From Actinomycetes bacterium (GTDB lineage: Bacteria; Actinomycetota; Acidimicrobiia; Acidimicrobiales; RAAP-2): a DNA stretch of 64,000 nucleotides. The number at the start of each line of letters is the position of its first letter. The stretch's first letter is position 1. The translations under genes were made by a program, and so were the position numbers. Under the pieces are notes generated by a model that did no database searches, was not told the DNA's origin, and saw only the letters and a program-made list of their open reading frames with translations. Where the stretch lies: contig JAJZUS010000001.1 in the NCBI GenBank assembly GCA_021848365.1, positions 897,517 through 961,516 on the forward strand, read 5' to 3'. Below are positions 53,572 to 60,700 of this stretch, one piece after another.

Positions 53572-54452
53572 GGCCACCCGGCCCCCGGCACGTCGACCTC
53601 GACGGTCTCGATCGCCCCGTCGCGCGCGTCGGAGACGACGAAGCGGCTCGAGGTGGGGGCGGTCATCGCGAATAGCGTCGTGCGCGACGCGCCACCCAGC
53701 GCGCAGGCGAAGGCCGGCTGTGTCGTGGTGACGCGATCGAGGACCTCGCCCCCCTCCGTGACGCGGCGAACGTCGGGGGCGATGGCGTTCGCGACCCAGA
53801 CGCACCCCTCGGCGTCGAGACAGATGCCGTCGGGGGCGACCGGTCCCAGGTCGGCGAAGACGCGCCGATCGTGGAGTGTCCCGTCGGGGGCGACCCGAAA
53901 GGCGCTGAGGCGCGACCGGAGCGTCTCGGCGACGATCAGCGTCGCGCCGTCCGGCGTGAGCACCATGCCGTTAGGGAAGGACATGTCCGGGACGACTTGT
54001 CGAACCTCGCCGCTCGGGTCGAGGACGACGAGGTTCGTGGTCGGGGGAGGCGCGGCCAGGAGTCCGGCGACGCCCTCCGCGGCGAGGAGGGCGTCGAGGT
54101 CGAAGCCGAAGTTCCCGACGTAGGCGTGCCCGCGCGGTCCGACGAGGAGGTCGTTCGCCCAGAACCCGCAGTAGTCGCGGAGGTCGGCGAGGGTCGTCGA
54201 GGAGCCATCGGTGACCCGCAGTAGCCGGTGATCGGTCATGGAGACGACGAGCAGGGCGCCGTCGGGGGACCACGCGAGGCCCGACGGCTGGCCCGGAACC
54301 GACAGCTCGTGCCGCTCCTCGAGGGTGTCGAGGTCGAGGGAGAAGACTGCGTGTCGATAGAAGTCGCTGAACCAGAGCCGATGGTCGTGCCAGCGTGGGC
54401 TCTCTCCGAAGGCGAGGCCCGTGAGAACGACGTGCGACGATCGCTCGACCAT
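53568..54452 (-). CDS. SMP-30/gluconolactonase-family lactonase
   Basis: A 294-residue six-bladed propeller. FGESPRWHDHRLWFSDF carries the calcium-binding glutamate, then FWANDLLVGPRGHAYVGNFGFD, FPNGMVLTPDGATLIVAET and PDGICLDAEGCVWVAN supply the other metal ligands. ATG 54452 has AGGAGG 4-5 nt upstream. It lies 22 nt downstream of glpK on the same strand. Substrate lactone unknown. Confidence 0.88.
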   Translation of the reverse strand: MVERSSHVVLTGLAFGESPRWHDHRLWFSDFYRHAVFSLDLDTLEERHELSVPGQPSGLAWSPDGALLVVSMTDHRLLRVTDGSSTTLADLRDYCGFWANDLLVGPRGHAYVGNFGFDLDALLAAEGVAGLLAAPPPTTNLVVLDPSGEVRQVVPDMSFPNGMVLTPDGATLIVAETLRSRLSAFRVAPDGTLHDRRVFADLGPVAPDGICLDAEGCVWVANAIAPDVRRVTEGGEVLDRVTTTQPAFACALGGASRTTLFAMTAPTSSRFVVSDARDGAIETVEVDVPGAGWP

Positions 54453-54474
54453 GCTCACCTCCTGACGAGCGACC

Positions 54475-55950
54475 CTAGGCCCGCTCGACCGCGCGCCGCC
54501 AGGCCGCGTAGTCGGCATCGAGTATCGCGGGGTCGGCGGGCTGGACGCGCCGGTCCATCGACCACAGCCTGGCCAACTCGTCGAGGGAACCCCAGAACCC
54601 GGTCGCGAGCCCCGCGAGGGTCGCCGCGCCCCGAGCGGTCGCCTCGAGGTGGGCGCTGCGAACGACCTCGACGCGCGAGTCCGTCGCCTGAAGCTCGAGC
54701 AGGAGGTCCATCGCGGCCGCCCCGCCGTCCGCGCGGATCTCGACCGGGGTGAGTCCAGCTCCGCTCATGGCGTCGGTCATCGCGCGCACCTGGTGGGCGA
54801 GACTCGTGACGAGGGCCCGCGCGAGGTGGCCCGGACCGCTCGCCGAGCTCAGGCCGGTGATCGCCCCTCGCGCATCGGGGCGCCAGAAGGGTGAGCCGAG
54901 TCCGGTGAAGGCGGGGACGACCTGAACCCCTCCCGCGTCGGCCACGGTGCGGGCGAGGGGCTCGAGGTCACTCGCCGCCGCGATGAGGCCCAGCTCGTCG
55001 CGCAGCCACTGCACGGCCGCGCCCGCTACGAAGGCCGATCCCTCTAGGGCGTAGCTGGTCGGTCCGAAGGGCCCGAGGTCCCAGGCGACGGTGCCGAGCA
55101 GCCCGTCGACGGGCGCGGGGGGCGCGTCCCCCGCGTGGGCGAGCACGAACGAGCCGGTGCCGTAGGTCGCCTTGACGACGCCCCGATCGAATCCCGCCTG
55201 GCCGAAGAGGGCGGCCTGCTGGTCCCCGAGTACGGCGGCGATAGGTAGGTGAGCGAGCTCCGGGACGACGCGACCGTCAACGTGCCCGAACGGTCCGGTG
55301 GACGGGCGGACGTCGGGAAGGAAGTCTCGGTCGACGCCGAAGGTCGCGAGGAGGGGGCTCGACCAGCTGAGCGTCGTGAGGTCGAGCAGCAGGGTGCGCG
55401 ACGCGTTCGACGGCTCGGTGAGGAACTCACCGCCGTCGGCCCCGCCCGTCAGCCACCAGACGAGCCAGGTGTCGAGGGTGGCGAGGGAGGGGGCGACGAG
55501 GTCGTCAAGGAGGCCGTGGTCGGCGAGCCACTCCATCTTGGTCGCCGAGAAGTAGGGGTCGAGGACGAGCCCGGTGGTGCGGCGCAGGCGGGGCTCGACG
55601 CCGAGGGAGCGCAGTTCGTCGCAGCGCGACGCCGTTCGCCGGTCCTGCCAGACGAGGGCGCGGTGCGGCACGTGGCCACTGTCGCGGTCGAAGGCCACGG
55701 TCGTCTCACGCTGGTTGGTGAGGCCGAGGGCGATCGGATGGTGCCCGTCGTGATGGATCGTCGTGGCGACGGCGCGCAGGACGGCGACGGCGATCTCCGC
55801 GATCTCCGCGGCGTCTTGTTCGACCAGTCCGGGGGCGGGAAAGCTCGACTCGAGGGGACGCGACGCGGTCGCCACCTCGCGACCGGAGCGGTCGAGGGCG
55901 ACGGCCCGAACGCTCGTCGTGCCGGCGTCGAGCGCGATGACGACCTCCAC
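54475..55950 (-). CDS. glpK: glycerol kinase (FGGY family)
   Basis: A 491-residue kinase making glycerol 3-phosphate. ALDAGTTSVRAVALD is the N-terminal phosphate loop; GLTNQRETTVAFDRDSG and DPYFSATKMEWL are typical of GlpK among FGGY kinases; GDQQAALFGQAGF and GTGSFVLAHAG complete the active site. The GTG at 55950 has its -10 box 6 nt upstream. Confidence 0.92.
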   Translation of the reverse strand: MEVVIALDAGTTSVRAVALDRSGREVATASRPLESSFPAPGLVEQDAAEIAEIAVAVLRAVATTIHHDGHHPIALGLTNQRETTVAFDRDSGHVPHRALVWQDRRTASRCDELRSLGVEPRLRRTTGLVLDPYFSATKMEWLADHGLLDDLVAPSLATLDTWLVWWLTGGADGGEFLTEPSNASRTLLLDLTTLSWSSPLLATFGVDRDFLPDVRPSTGPFGHVDGRVVPELAHLPIAAVLGDQQAALFGQAGFDRGVVKATYGTGSFVLAHAGDAPPAPVDGLLGTVAWDLGPFGPTSYALEGSAFVAGAAVQWLRDELGLIAAASDLEPLARTVADAGGVQVVPAFTGLGSPFWRPDARGAITGLSSASGPGHLARALVTSLAHQVRAMTDAMSGAGLTPVEIRADGGAAAMDLLLELQATDSRVEVVRSAHLEATARGAATLAGLATGFWGSLDELARLWSMDRRVQPADPAILDADYAAWRRAVERA

Positions 55951-55956
55951 GAGTCG

Positions 55957-55962
55957 AGGCTA
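55957..55962 (-). promoter_or_regulatory. -10 box TAGCCT, glpK
   Basis: On the minus strand TAGCCT ends 6 nt before the GTG at 55950. Confidence 0.55.
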
Positions 55963-56013
55963 GCCAGGGGGCGGGGCGATTCCCTTGAGATTCCGGGCCG
56001 AACGAAGTTCTCG

Positions 56014-56043
56014 TTGACACCGTGGTAATTACAGTGGTGTAAT
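56014..56043 (+). promoter_or_regulatory. nrdJ promoter, TTGACA-18-TGTAAT
   Basis: A perfect -35 TTGACA (56014-56019), an 18-bp spacer and -10 TGTAAT (56038-56043) make this the most classical promoter in the window. The spacer lies within a 24-bp imperfect palindrome (56017-56040) with ACACC/GGTGT arms and core GTAATTAC. Confidence 0.7.
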
Positions 56044-56044
56044 G

Positions 56045-56060
56045 ACACAGCATCTTGCGA
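56045..56060 (+). promoter_or_regulatory. candidate NrdR box 1
   Basis: ACACAGCATCTTGCGA matches the NrdR consensus ACACWATATATWGTGT, as I recall it, at about 11 of 16 positions and lies just downstream of the -10 box, exactly 32 bp before the stronger box 2. Confidence 0.5.
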
Positions 56061-56076
56061 TGCGATGTGCCATCAG

Positions 56077-56092
56077 CCACTACATATTGTGG
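56077..56092 (+). promoter_or_regulatory. candidate NrdR box 2
   Basis: CCACTACATATTGTGG matches the NrdR consensus at about 13 of 16 positions and is itself near-palindromic. Paired with box 1 at 32-bp spacing, the three-helical-turn arrangement usual for NrdR. Confidence 0.65.
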
Positions 56093-56098
56093 TTGCCG

Positions 56099-56118
56099 GG
56101 GGGAGCGGTCGCTTCCCC
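56099..56118 (+). promoter_or_regulatory. hairpin in nrdJ leader
   Basis: GGGGGAGCG (56099-56107) can pair with CGCTTCCCC (56110-56118), giving an 8-9 bp stem with one wobble pair, roughly 55 nt before the nrdJ ATG. Could modulate readthrough or translation; no T-run follows. Confidence 0.4.
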
Positions 56119-56172
56119 GCCCATCGCGGACAGGTGCGTGCGGTGTCGGGAACGAACGAGAGAGAGACGAAA

Positions 56173-59040
56173 ATGGCTATCGCTCCGCAGCGAGTGGGGA
56201 TTGGGATTCGCCGGTACTTCACGGTGGACGACCGGCACCCGTACGACGAGGTGGTCTGGGAGCGGCGCGACGCGCGCATCACGAACTACCGCGATGGTTC
56301 GGTGGCCTTCGAGCAGCTCGGGGTTGAGGTTCCGGCATCGTGGTCGATGAACGCGACCAACATCCTCGCCCAGAAGTACTTCCGGGGCACCCTGGGAACG
56401 CCGGAGCGCGAGTGGAGCCTCAAGCAGGTCGTCGACCGTATCGTCGACACCATCGCCGCCTGGGGCGTCGAGGGCGACTACTTCGTCGACGACGAGGAGG
56501 CCGAGACGTTCCGCGCCGAGCTGAAGCACCTGCTCGTGACCCAGAAGGCGGCCTTCAATTCGCCGGTCTGGTTCAACATCGGGGTTCCGGGCGTTCCCCA
56601 GCAGGGCAGTGCCTGCTTCATCCTCGCCGTCGAGGACTCGATGCGATCGATCCTCAACTGGTACACGGAAGAAGGGATCATCTTCAAAGGAGGCTCCGGT
56701 GCCGGAGTCAACCTGTCACGGATCCGTGCGAGCTCTGAGCCCCTGGAGGGGGGCGGCACGGCGAGTGGACCCGTCTCGTTCATGCGCGGCGCTGACGCGT
56801 CGGCCGGAACGATCAAGTCGGGCGGCAAGACGCGCCGCGCGGCGAAGATGGTCATTCTCGACGTGGACCACCCGGACGTGGAGGAGTTCATCTGGTGCAA
56901 GGCCCGCGAGGAGGAGAAGGCCCGCGTCCTGCGTGACGCCGGCTTCGACATGGACCTCGACGGCAAGGACATCAACTCGATCCAGTACCAGAACGCCAAC
57001 AACTCCGTGCGTATCACCGACGACTTCATGCACGCCGTCCTCGCTGACGGCGACTGGAACCTGACGGCCCGTTCGGACGGCTCGGTCATCACCACGGTGA
57101 AGGCTCGTCAGATCTGGCACGAGATCGCCCAGGCCGCCTGGGAGTGCGCCGACCCGGGCCTCCAGTTCGACACGACGATCAACAAGTGGCACACGTCGCC
57201 GAACACAGCCCGCATCAACGGCTCGAATCCGTGCTCGGAGTACATGCACATCGACAACTCCGCGTGCAACCTCGCGAGCATCAATCTGCTCAAGTTCCTT
57301 CAGGCCGACGGACGGTTCGACACGGAAGCCTTCCGGGCCGCCGTCGAAGTCGTCTTCACGGCCCAGGAGATCATCGTGGGCTTCGCGGACTACCCGACCG
57401 AGAAGATCGGTGAAAACTCGCGTAAGTTCCGCCAATTGGGCATCGGCTACGCCAACCTCGGGGCTCTGCTCATGGCGTCGGGCCTCGCGTACGACTCGGA
57501 CGCCGGACGGGCGTGGGCGGCCTCGGTATCCGCGCTGCTCACCGGGCACGCCTACGTGACGAGTGCCCGGATCGCCGGTCGTCTCGGGCCCCACGAGGGC
57601 TATGCGGAGAACGCCGAGCCCATGCTGAGCGTCCTGCGCATGCACCAGGCGGCCGCCGACGAGATCGACGATCGGGCGGTGCCCACGAATCTCGTGGGTG
57701 CGGCGCGTGACTCGTGGCGGGAGGCCGTCGAGCTTGGAGAGCGCTACGGCGTGCGTAACGCCCAGGCCTCGGTGCTTGCTCCGACCGGAACCATCGGACT
57801 GCTGATGGACTGTGACACCACGGGTATCGAGCCGGACCTGGGACTCGTCAAGATGAAGAAGCTGGTGGGCGGCGGGAACATGTCGATCGTCAACCAGACG
57901 ATTCCGCGGGCCCTCGACGCCCTCGGCTACAGCGAGGACGAAGCGGCGGCGATCGTCGCCTACATCGACGAGAACAAGTCGATCGTGGGCGCACCCGCCC
58001 TCAAGCCCGAGCACTTGCCGGTCTTCGCCTGCTCGATGGGCGACAACGTGATCCACTACCTGGGGCACGTAAAGATGATGGCCGCCGTCCAGCCGTTCAT
58101 CTCCGGGGCGATCTCGAAGACGGTGAACATGCCGGAGGACGCCACGGTGGAGGAGGTGGAGGACCTCCACCTCGAGGCCTGGCGCCTGGGCCTGAAGGCC
58201 GTCGCCATCTACCGCGACAACTGCAAGGTGGGACAGCCGCTCTCCACCGTGAAGAAGGAGTCGGCGACCGTGACACCGGGTGCCGTGGCGGTCGAGGACG
58301 ACGCGCACTACGCCGAGCTGTACGGAAAGATTGCCAAGCTCGAGGCCGCCCTAGAGGCCGCGAAGACGACGGCCTCCCACGTGGTGGTGGGGGCGGTGCG
58401 GGAGCGTCTGCCGCGTAAGCGCGTGTCCCAGACCTTCGCCTTCCGCGTGGCCGACTGCGAGGGGTACGTCACGGTCGGGGAGTACGAGGACGGCCGTCCG
58501 GGTGAGGTGTTCATCAAGGTCTCGAAGCAGGGGTCGACCCTCGCGGGGATCATGGACGCCTTCTCCATCTCGATCAGCCTCGGACTCCAGCACGGGGTCC
58601 CGCTCGCGACCTACGTACGCAAGTACGTGAATATGAAGTTCGAGCCGTCGGGTATGACCGACGACGCCGATCTGCGGATCGCCACGTCGCTCGTCGACTA
58701 CATCTTCCGTCGCCTGGCCCTCGACTACCTGGACCCAAGCGAGCGTGAGGAGTTGGGTATCTTCTCGACCAATGAGCGCCTCCAGCCGACCCTGCCCGAA
58801 GTGGTCGAGCAAGCGACTCCTTCGGTCGGCGTGAACACCCAGCCCACGCTGCTCGAGGCCCCGACCCCACCCGCCATCTCGGCTCCGGCAGTGACCGCGG
58901 CGGCTCCGACGGCCCCGACTCCGACGCGCCGGCGTGACGTTCGCGACGCGCCGATGTGTTACCAGTGCGGCAACGTGATGCAGCAGGCGGGCTCGTGCTT
59001 CGTGTGTGCGAGCTGCGGCACGACGAGCGGTTGCAGCTGA
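56173..59040 (+). CDS. nrdJ: adenosylcobalamin-dependent (class II) ribonucleotide reductase
   Basis: A 955-residue enzyme converting ribonucleotides to deoxyribonucleotides with vitamin B12, independent of oxygen. GSACFILAVEDSM starts the barrel; GGSGAGVNLSRIRAS binds substrate; NPCSEYMH has the thiyl cysteine at 354; LAPTGTIGLLMDCDTTGIEPD is also diagnostic. An insertion near 745-775 is charged and helical. The C-terminus has a Pro/Ala linker and six cysteines (929, 932, 942, 945, 948, 954) that serve as zinc ribbon and redox tail. ATG 56173 follows GAGAGAG. Its stop codon is the last part of the GCTGA target-site copy of the adjoining element. Confidence 0.95.
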   Translation: MAIAPQRVGIGIRRYFTVDDRHPYDEVVWERRDARITNYRDGSVAFEQLGVEVPASWSMNATNILAQKYFRGTLGTPEREWSLKQVVDRIVDTIAAWGVEGDYFVDDEEAETFRAELKHLLVTQKAAFNSPVWFNIGVPGVPQQGSACFILAVEDSMRSILNWYTEEGIIFKGGSGAGVNLSRIRASSEPLEGGGTASGPVSFMRGADASAGTIKSGGKTRRAAKMVILDVDHPDVEEFIWCKAREEEKARVLRDAGFDMDLDGKDINSIQYQNANNSVRITDDFMHAVLADGDWNLTARSDGSVITTVKARQIWHEIAQAAWECADPGLQFDTTINKWHTSPNTARINGSNPCSEYMHIDNSACNLASINLLKFLQADGRFDTEAFRAAVEVVFTAQEIIVGFADYPTEKIGENSRKFRQLGIGYANLGALLMASGLAYDSDAGRAWAASVSALLTGHAYVTSARIAGRLGPHEGYAENAEPMLSVLRMHQAAADEIDDRAVPTNLVGAARDSWREAVELGERYGVRNAQASVLAPTGTIGLLMDCDTTGIEPDLGLVKMKKLVGGGNMSIVNQTIPRALDALGYSEDEAAAIVAYIDENKSIVGAPALKPEHLPVFACSMGDNVIHYLGHVKMMAAVQPFISGAISKTVNMPEDATVEEVEDLHLEAWRLGLKAVAIYRDNCKVGQPLSTVKKESATVTPGAVAVEDDAHYAELYGKIAKLEAALEAAKTTASHVVVGAVRERLPRKRVSQTFAFRVADCEGYVTVGEYEDGRPGEVFIKVSKQGSTLAGIMDAFSISISLGLQHGVPLATYVRKYVNMKFEPSGMTDDADLRIATSLVDYIFRRLALDYLDPSEREELGIFSTNERLQPTLPEVVEQATPSVGVNTQPTLLEAPTPPAISAPAVTAAAPTAPTPTRRRDVRDAPMCYQCGNVMQQAGSCFVCASCGTTSGCS

Positions 59041-59044
59041 TGTG

Positions 59045-59130
59045 AACTTGCACCAGGTGACCGGCCCAGATTTCATTAAGTGACATGTGTTCTTGCACGA
59101 AGTGACACCGCAAGTTTGACTTGGTGACAT
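59045..59130 (+). repeat. array of GTGAC motifs at 22-23 bp spacing
   Basis: Four related units end in (A/G)GTGAC at 59056-59061, 59079-59084, 59101-59106 and 59123-59128, spaced 23, 22 and 22 bp. The loose consensus is TTGCACNAAGTGACAT. Spacing of two helical turns puts all sites on one face of the DNA, as expected for multiple transposase- or regulator-binding sites. Confidence 0.7.
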
Positions 59131-59138
59131 CGACGTCG

Positions 59139-59166
59139 ACGGCGGTCCTCTCCGGAGGGCCGCCGT
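59139..59166 (+). terminator. 12-bp hairpin behind nrdJ
   Basis: ACGGCGGTCCTC pairs with GAGGGCCGCCGT (one wobble) around a TCCG loop. No U-run follows; it could still end nrdJ transcripts or insulate the element's passenger gene. Confidence 0.5.
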
Positions 59167-59276
59167 CTCGCGTGACGCGTGACACTCTGACGAAGAAGCC
59201 GGGCACAGGCAAACGTCTGAGTGTCGCTCGGATCGGTGTAAGTGCACGAGCAACACGATCCGGCACGATGTAGCCC

Positions 59277-59705
59277 GTGAAGGCTCTCCCACGCTCTCGA
59301 TCGTGGCCGCTCGGTGGCGCGGTGCTGTGGTCGCTCGTACGGATAGTCGTGGCCTTCGGCTACCACATCAACGAGCCCGCCGGTGTTCTCAGCATCACTA
59401 TCAACAACACCACGTACACGGGCAATCCCCCCGCGCTCAGTCTGTTCGAGCGTGACCCACTCTCCGTCTACCTGGCGCTCACCGTCGTCGGTGCCGCCCT
59501 GGCCTTCTCGGTCGTCGATGCGCTGGGGCTAGCCCGGCGCACGCCGGGTGAGCGGTCCATCGTCGCCGTGGTCGCAGGGGCTCTTCTCGTAGCCTTCTCC
59601 CTCTTCGGACTGCTCTGGGGTCTGCTCTCGATCGGTGTGGTGGGAGTGCTACTCATCGTCTCGTCGCGGCCCGGGCACCAGACACCGCCGGCCGACCACC
59701 GGTGA
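59277..59705 (+). CDS. small membrane protein, passenger of the element
   Basis: A 142-residue protein of unknown function with three or four hydrophobic segments (about residues 13-28, 62-84, 94-113 and 113-130). A polar stretch between the first two (NEPAGVLSITINNTTYTGNPP) probably lies outside. GTG 59277 lacks a Shine-Dalgarno. It resembles no transposase. It is the only sizeable gene inside the 1,048-bp element. Confidence 0.55.
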   Translation: MKALPRSRSWPLGGAVLWSLVRIVVAFGYHINEPAGVLSITINNTTYTGNPPALSLFERDPLSVYLALTVVGAALAFSVVDALGLARRTPGERSIVAVVAGALLVAFSLFGLLWGLLSIGVVGVLLIVSSRPGHQTPPADHR

Positions 59706-59708
59706 TCC

Positions 59709-59849
59709 GTGTCAGGTGAGTTCCGCAATCCCACGAGTCGCGCCGGCGAGATCCGCACGGGTTCCGATCGACGGGTCAAACACGTCCTGTACAACGACCG
59801 CCGACCCGTCGCGAACCGCCCGACGCCCAAGCCCTCTCTCTGGCGCTGA
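59709..59849 (+). CDS. possible 46-residue basic peptide
   Basis: GTG 59709, three bases after the membrane-protein stop, opens a frame rich in Arg and Lys (GEIRTGSDRRVKHVLYNDRR). It may be a real small gene in the element or chance; no ribosome-binding site supports it. Confidence 0.25.
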   Translation: MSGEFRNPTSRAGEIRTGSDRRVKHVLYNDRRPVANRPTPKPSLWR

Positions 59850-60093
59850 CCAACCTTCAACCGATGACGGTGTCGGCGAAGGTCACGTGAGTGGCGAGCC
59901 CATGCCACGACCTGAGAGATATTCATCGGGCCCGACCTGAGCAATGCTGCCGTCAACGTTGGTGTCAGGTGTGCGGCATGCCGATTGATGAAGCCGATGT
60001 CCCATAGCCGAGAAGGATGGTCCGTCCCGACCGTTTTCTCTCATGTCACCAGATGAAATTTCCCGGTGACATTCCGTGCAAGTTCACAGCTGA

Positions 60094-60140
60094 TGTGAAC
60101 TCTCATCAGGCGACACGCCGGAATCCCATGAAGTGACATC
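60094..60140 (+). repeat. third related terminus abutting the element
   Basis: Starting TGTGAACTCTCATCAGG right after the second GCTGA, this 47-bp stretch matches the element's left end at 34 of 47 positions without gaps, including GTGAC-type motifs at the same 23-bp spacing. It looks like the left end of an older, decayed copy; no matching right end is evident before 60700. Confidence 0.65.
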
Positions 60141-60700
60141 GATGGGAATGGGGACTCCCGACGTGCCGCGTCCGGCGTATCCCGTCGGGAGGCGTACCTT
60201 CCGCGGCAACGACGTCGACGCGGGGCGCCCGACGCACGAGAGATCATGGTGATGTGTCCGCGGCGAAGGCCCCAGAGGGGCCGTGGGCCCCGCCGGACGT
60301 CGCGACGAGCACCTAACGGTGACCACCGTCACGGGTGACGGCGGCGCGACAGATCGTCGATGGTGACGCCCTCCCAATCACCGAACCGTCGTTCCCGCCA
60401 GCGAAGGGCACCTCGTCAACGTAGGGAAAGGGACTCGGTCCGGGGATGAGCACGCACCCCGTCGCTGACGAGATAGAGACGCTGGCTCGCGACGAGTGCC
60501 GTTGCTCGACGCCCCCGTGCGCGACCTTCCGCCAGCTGGCACGTCGACGGTCCCTCGACCTCCGTCACGTCCGTGTCCACACGAGAGCCCGCACTCCGGC
60601 GACGGACCTCCTCGAGTCGCTCGGTCGCGCCCCGGCGTGGTGCCGAGGTCGTCTCGGATAGTTTCGCTGGGGTGGCGGGGCACGGCGAACAGGTGGCGCA
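60141..60700. other. 560-bp region without convincing gene
   Basis: Contains a 9-bp hairpin (CTCCCGACG 60155-60163 with CGTCGGGAG 60183-60191) just behind the third terminus, echoing the hairpin behind nrdJ. The rest holds only short frames without a start signal or recognisable protein; probably decayed element sequence plus the upstream region of the next gene. Confidence 0.5.

Larger units (their letters stand above)
59041..60088. mobile_element. 1,048-bp element with inverted termini and 5-bp target duplication
   Basis: Left end TGTGAACTTGCAC (59041-59053) and right end GTGCAAGTTCACA (60076-60088) are perfect 13-bp inverted repeats; further in, ATTTCAT and GTGACATG also recur at matching offsets (32 of 47 positions agree). 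GCTGA flanks both sides (59036-59040 and 60089-60093). TG/CA ends, a 5-bp duplication and repeated motifs at the termini fit the IS21 family, but no istA or istB is present, so this would be a non-autonomous derivative mobilised in trans. It carries a small membrane-protein gene. Confidence 0.7.

Noticed and set aside
56044-56172. Cobalamin riboswitch upstream of nrdJ
   Set aside because: A partial B12-box-like GCCACTA is present, but the leader is too short before it and lacks the rest of the conserved core; the site is better explained as an NrdR box.
56716-58308. 530-codon open frame antisense to nrdJ
   Set aside because: Lies fully within a well-supported gene; His/Arg/Val-rich shadow typical of high GC.
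59045-59130. CRISPR-like array
   Set aside because: Units are about 22 bp with only a short common core and no distinct spacers; no cas genes. Better read as binding sites at an element terminus.
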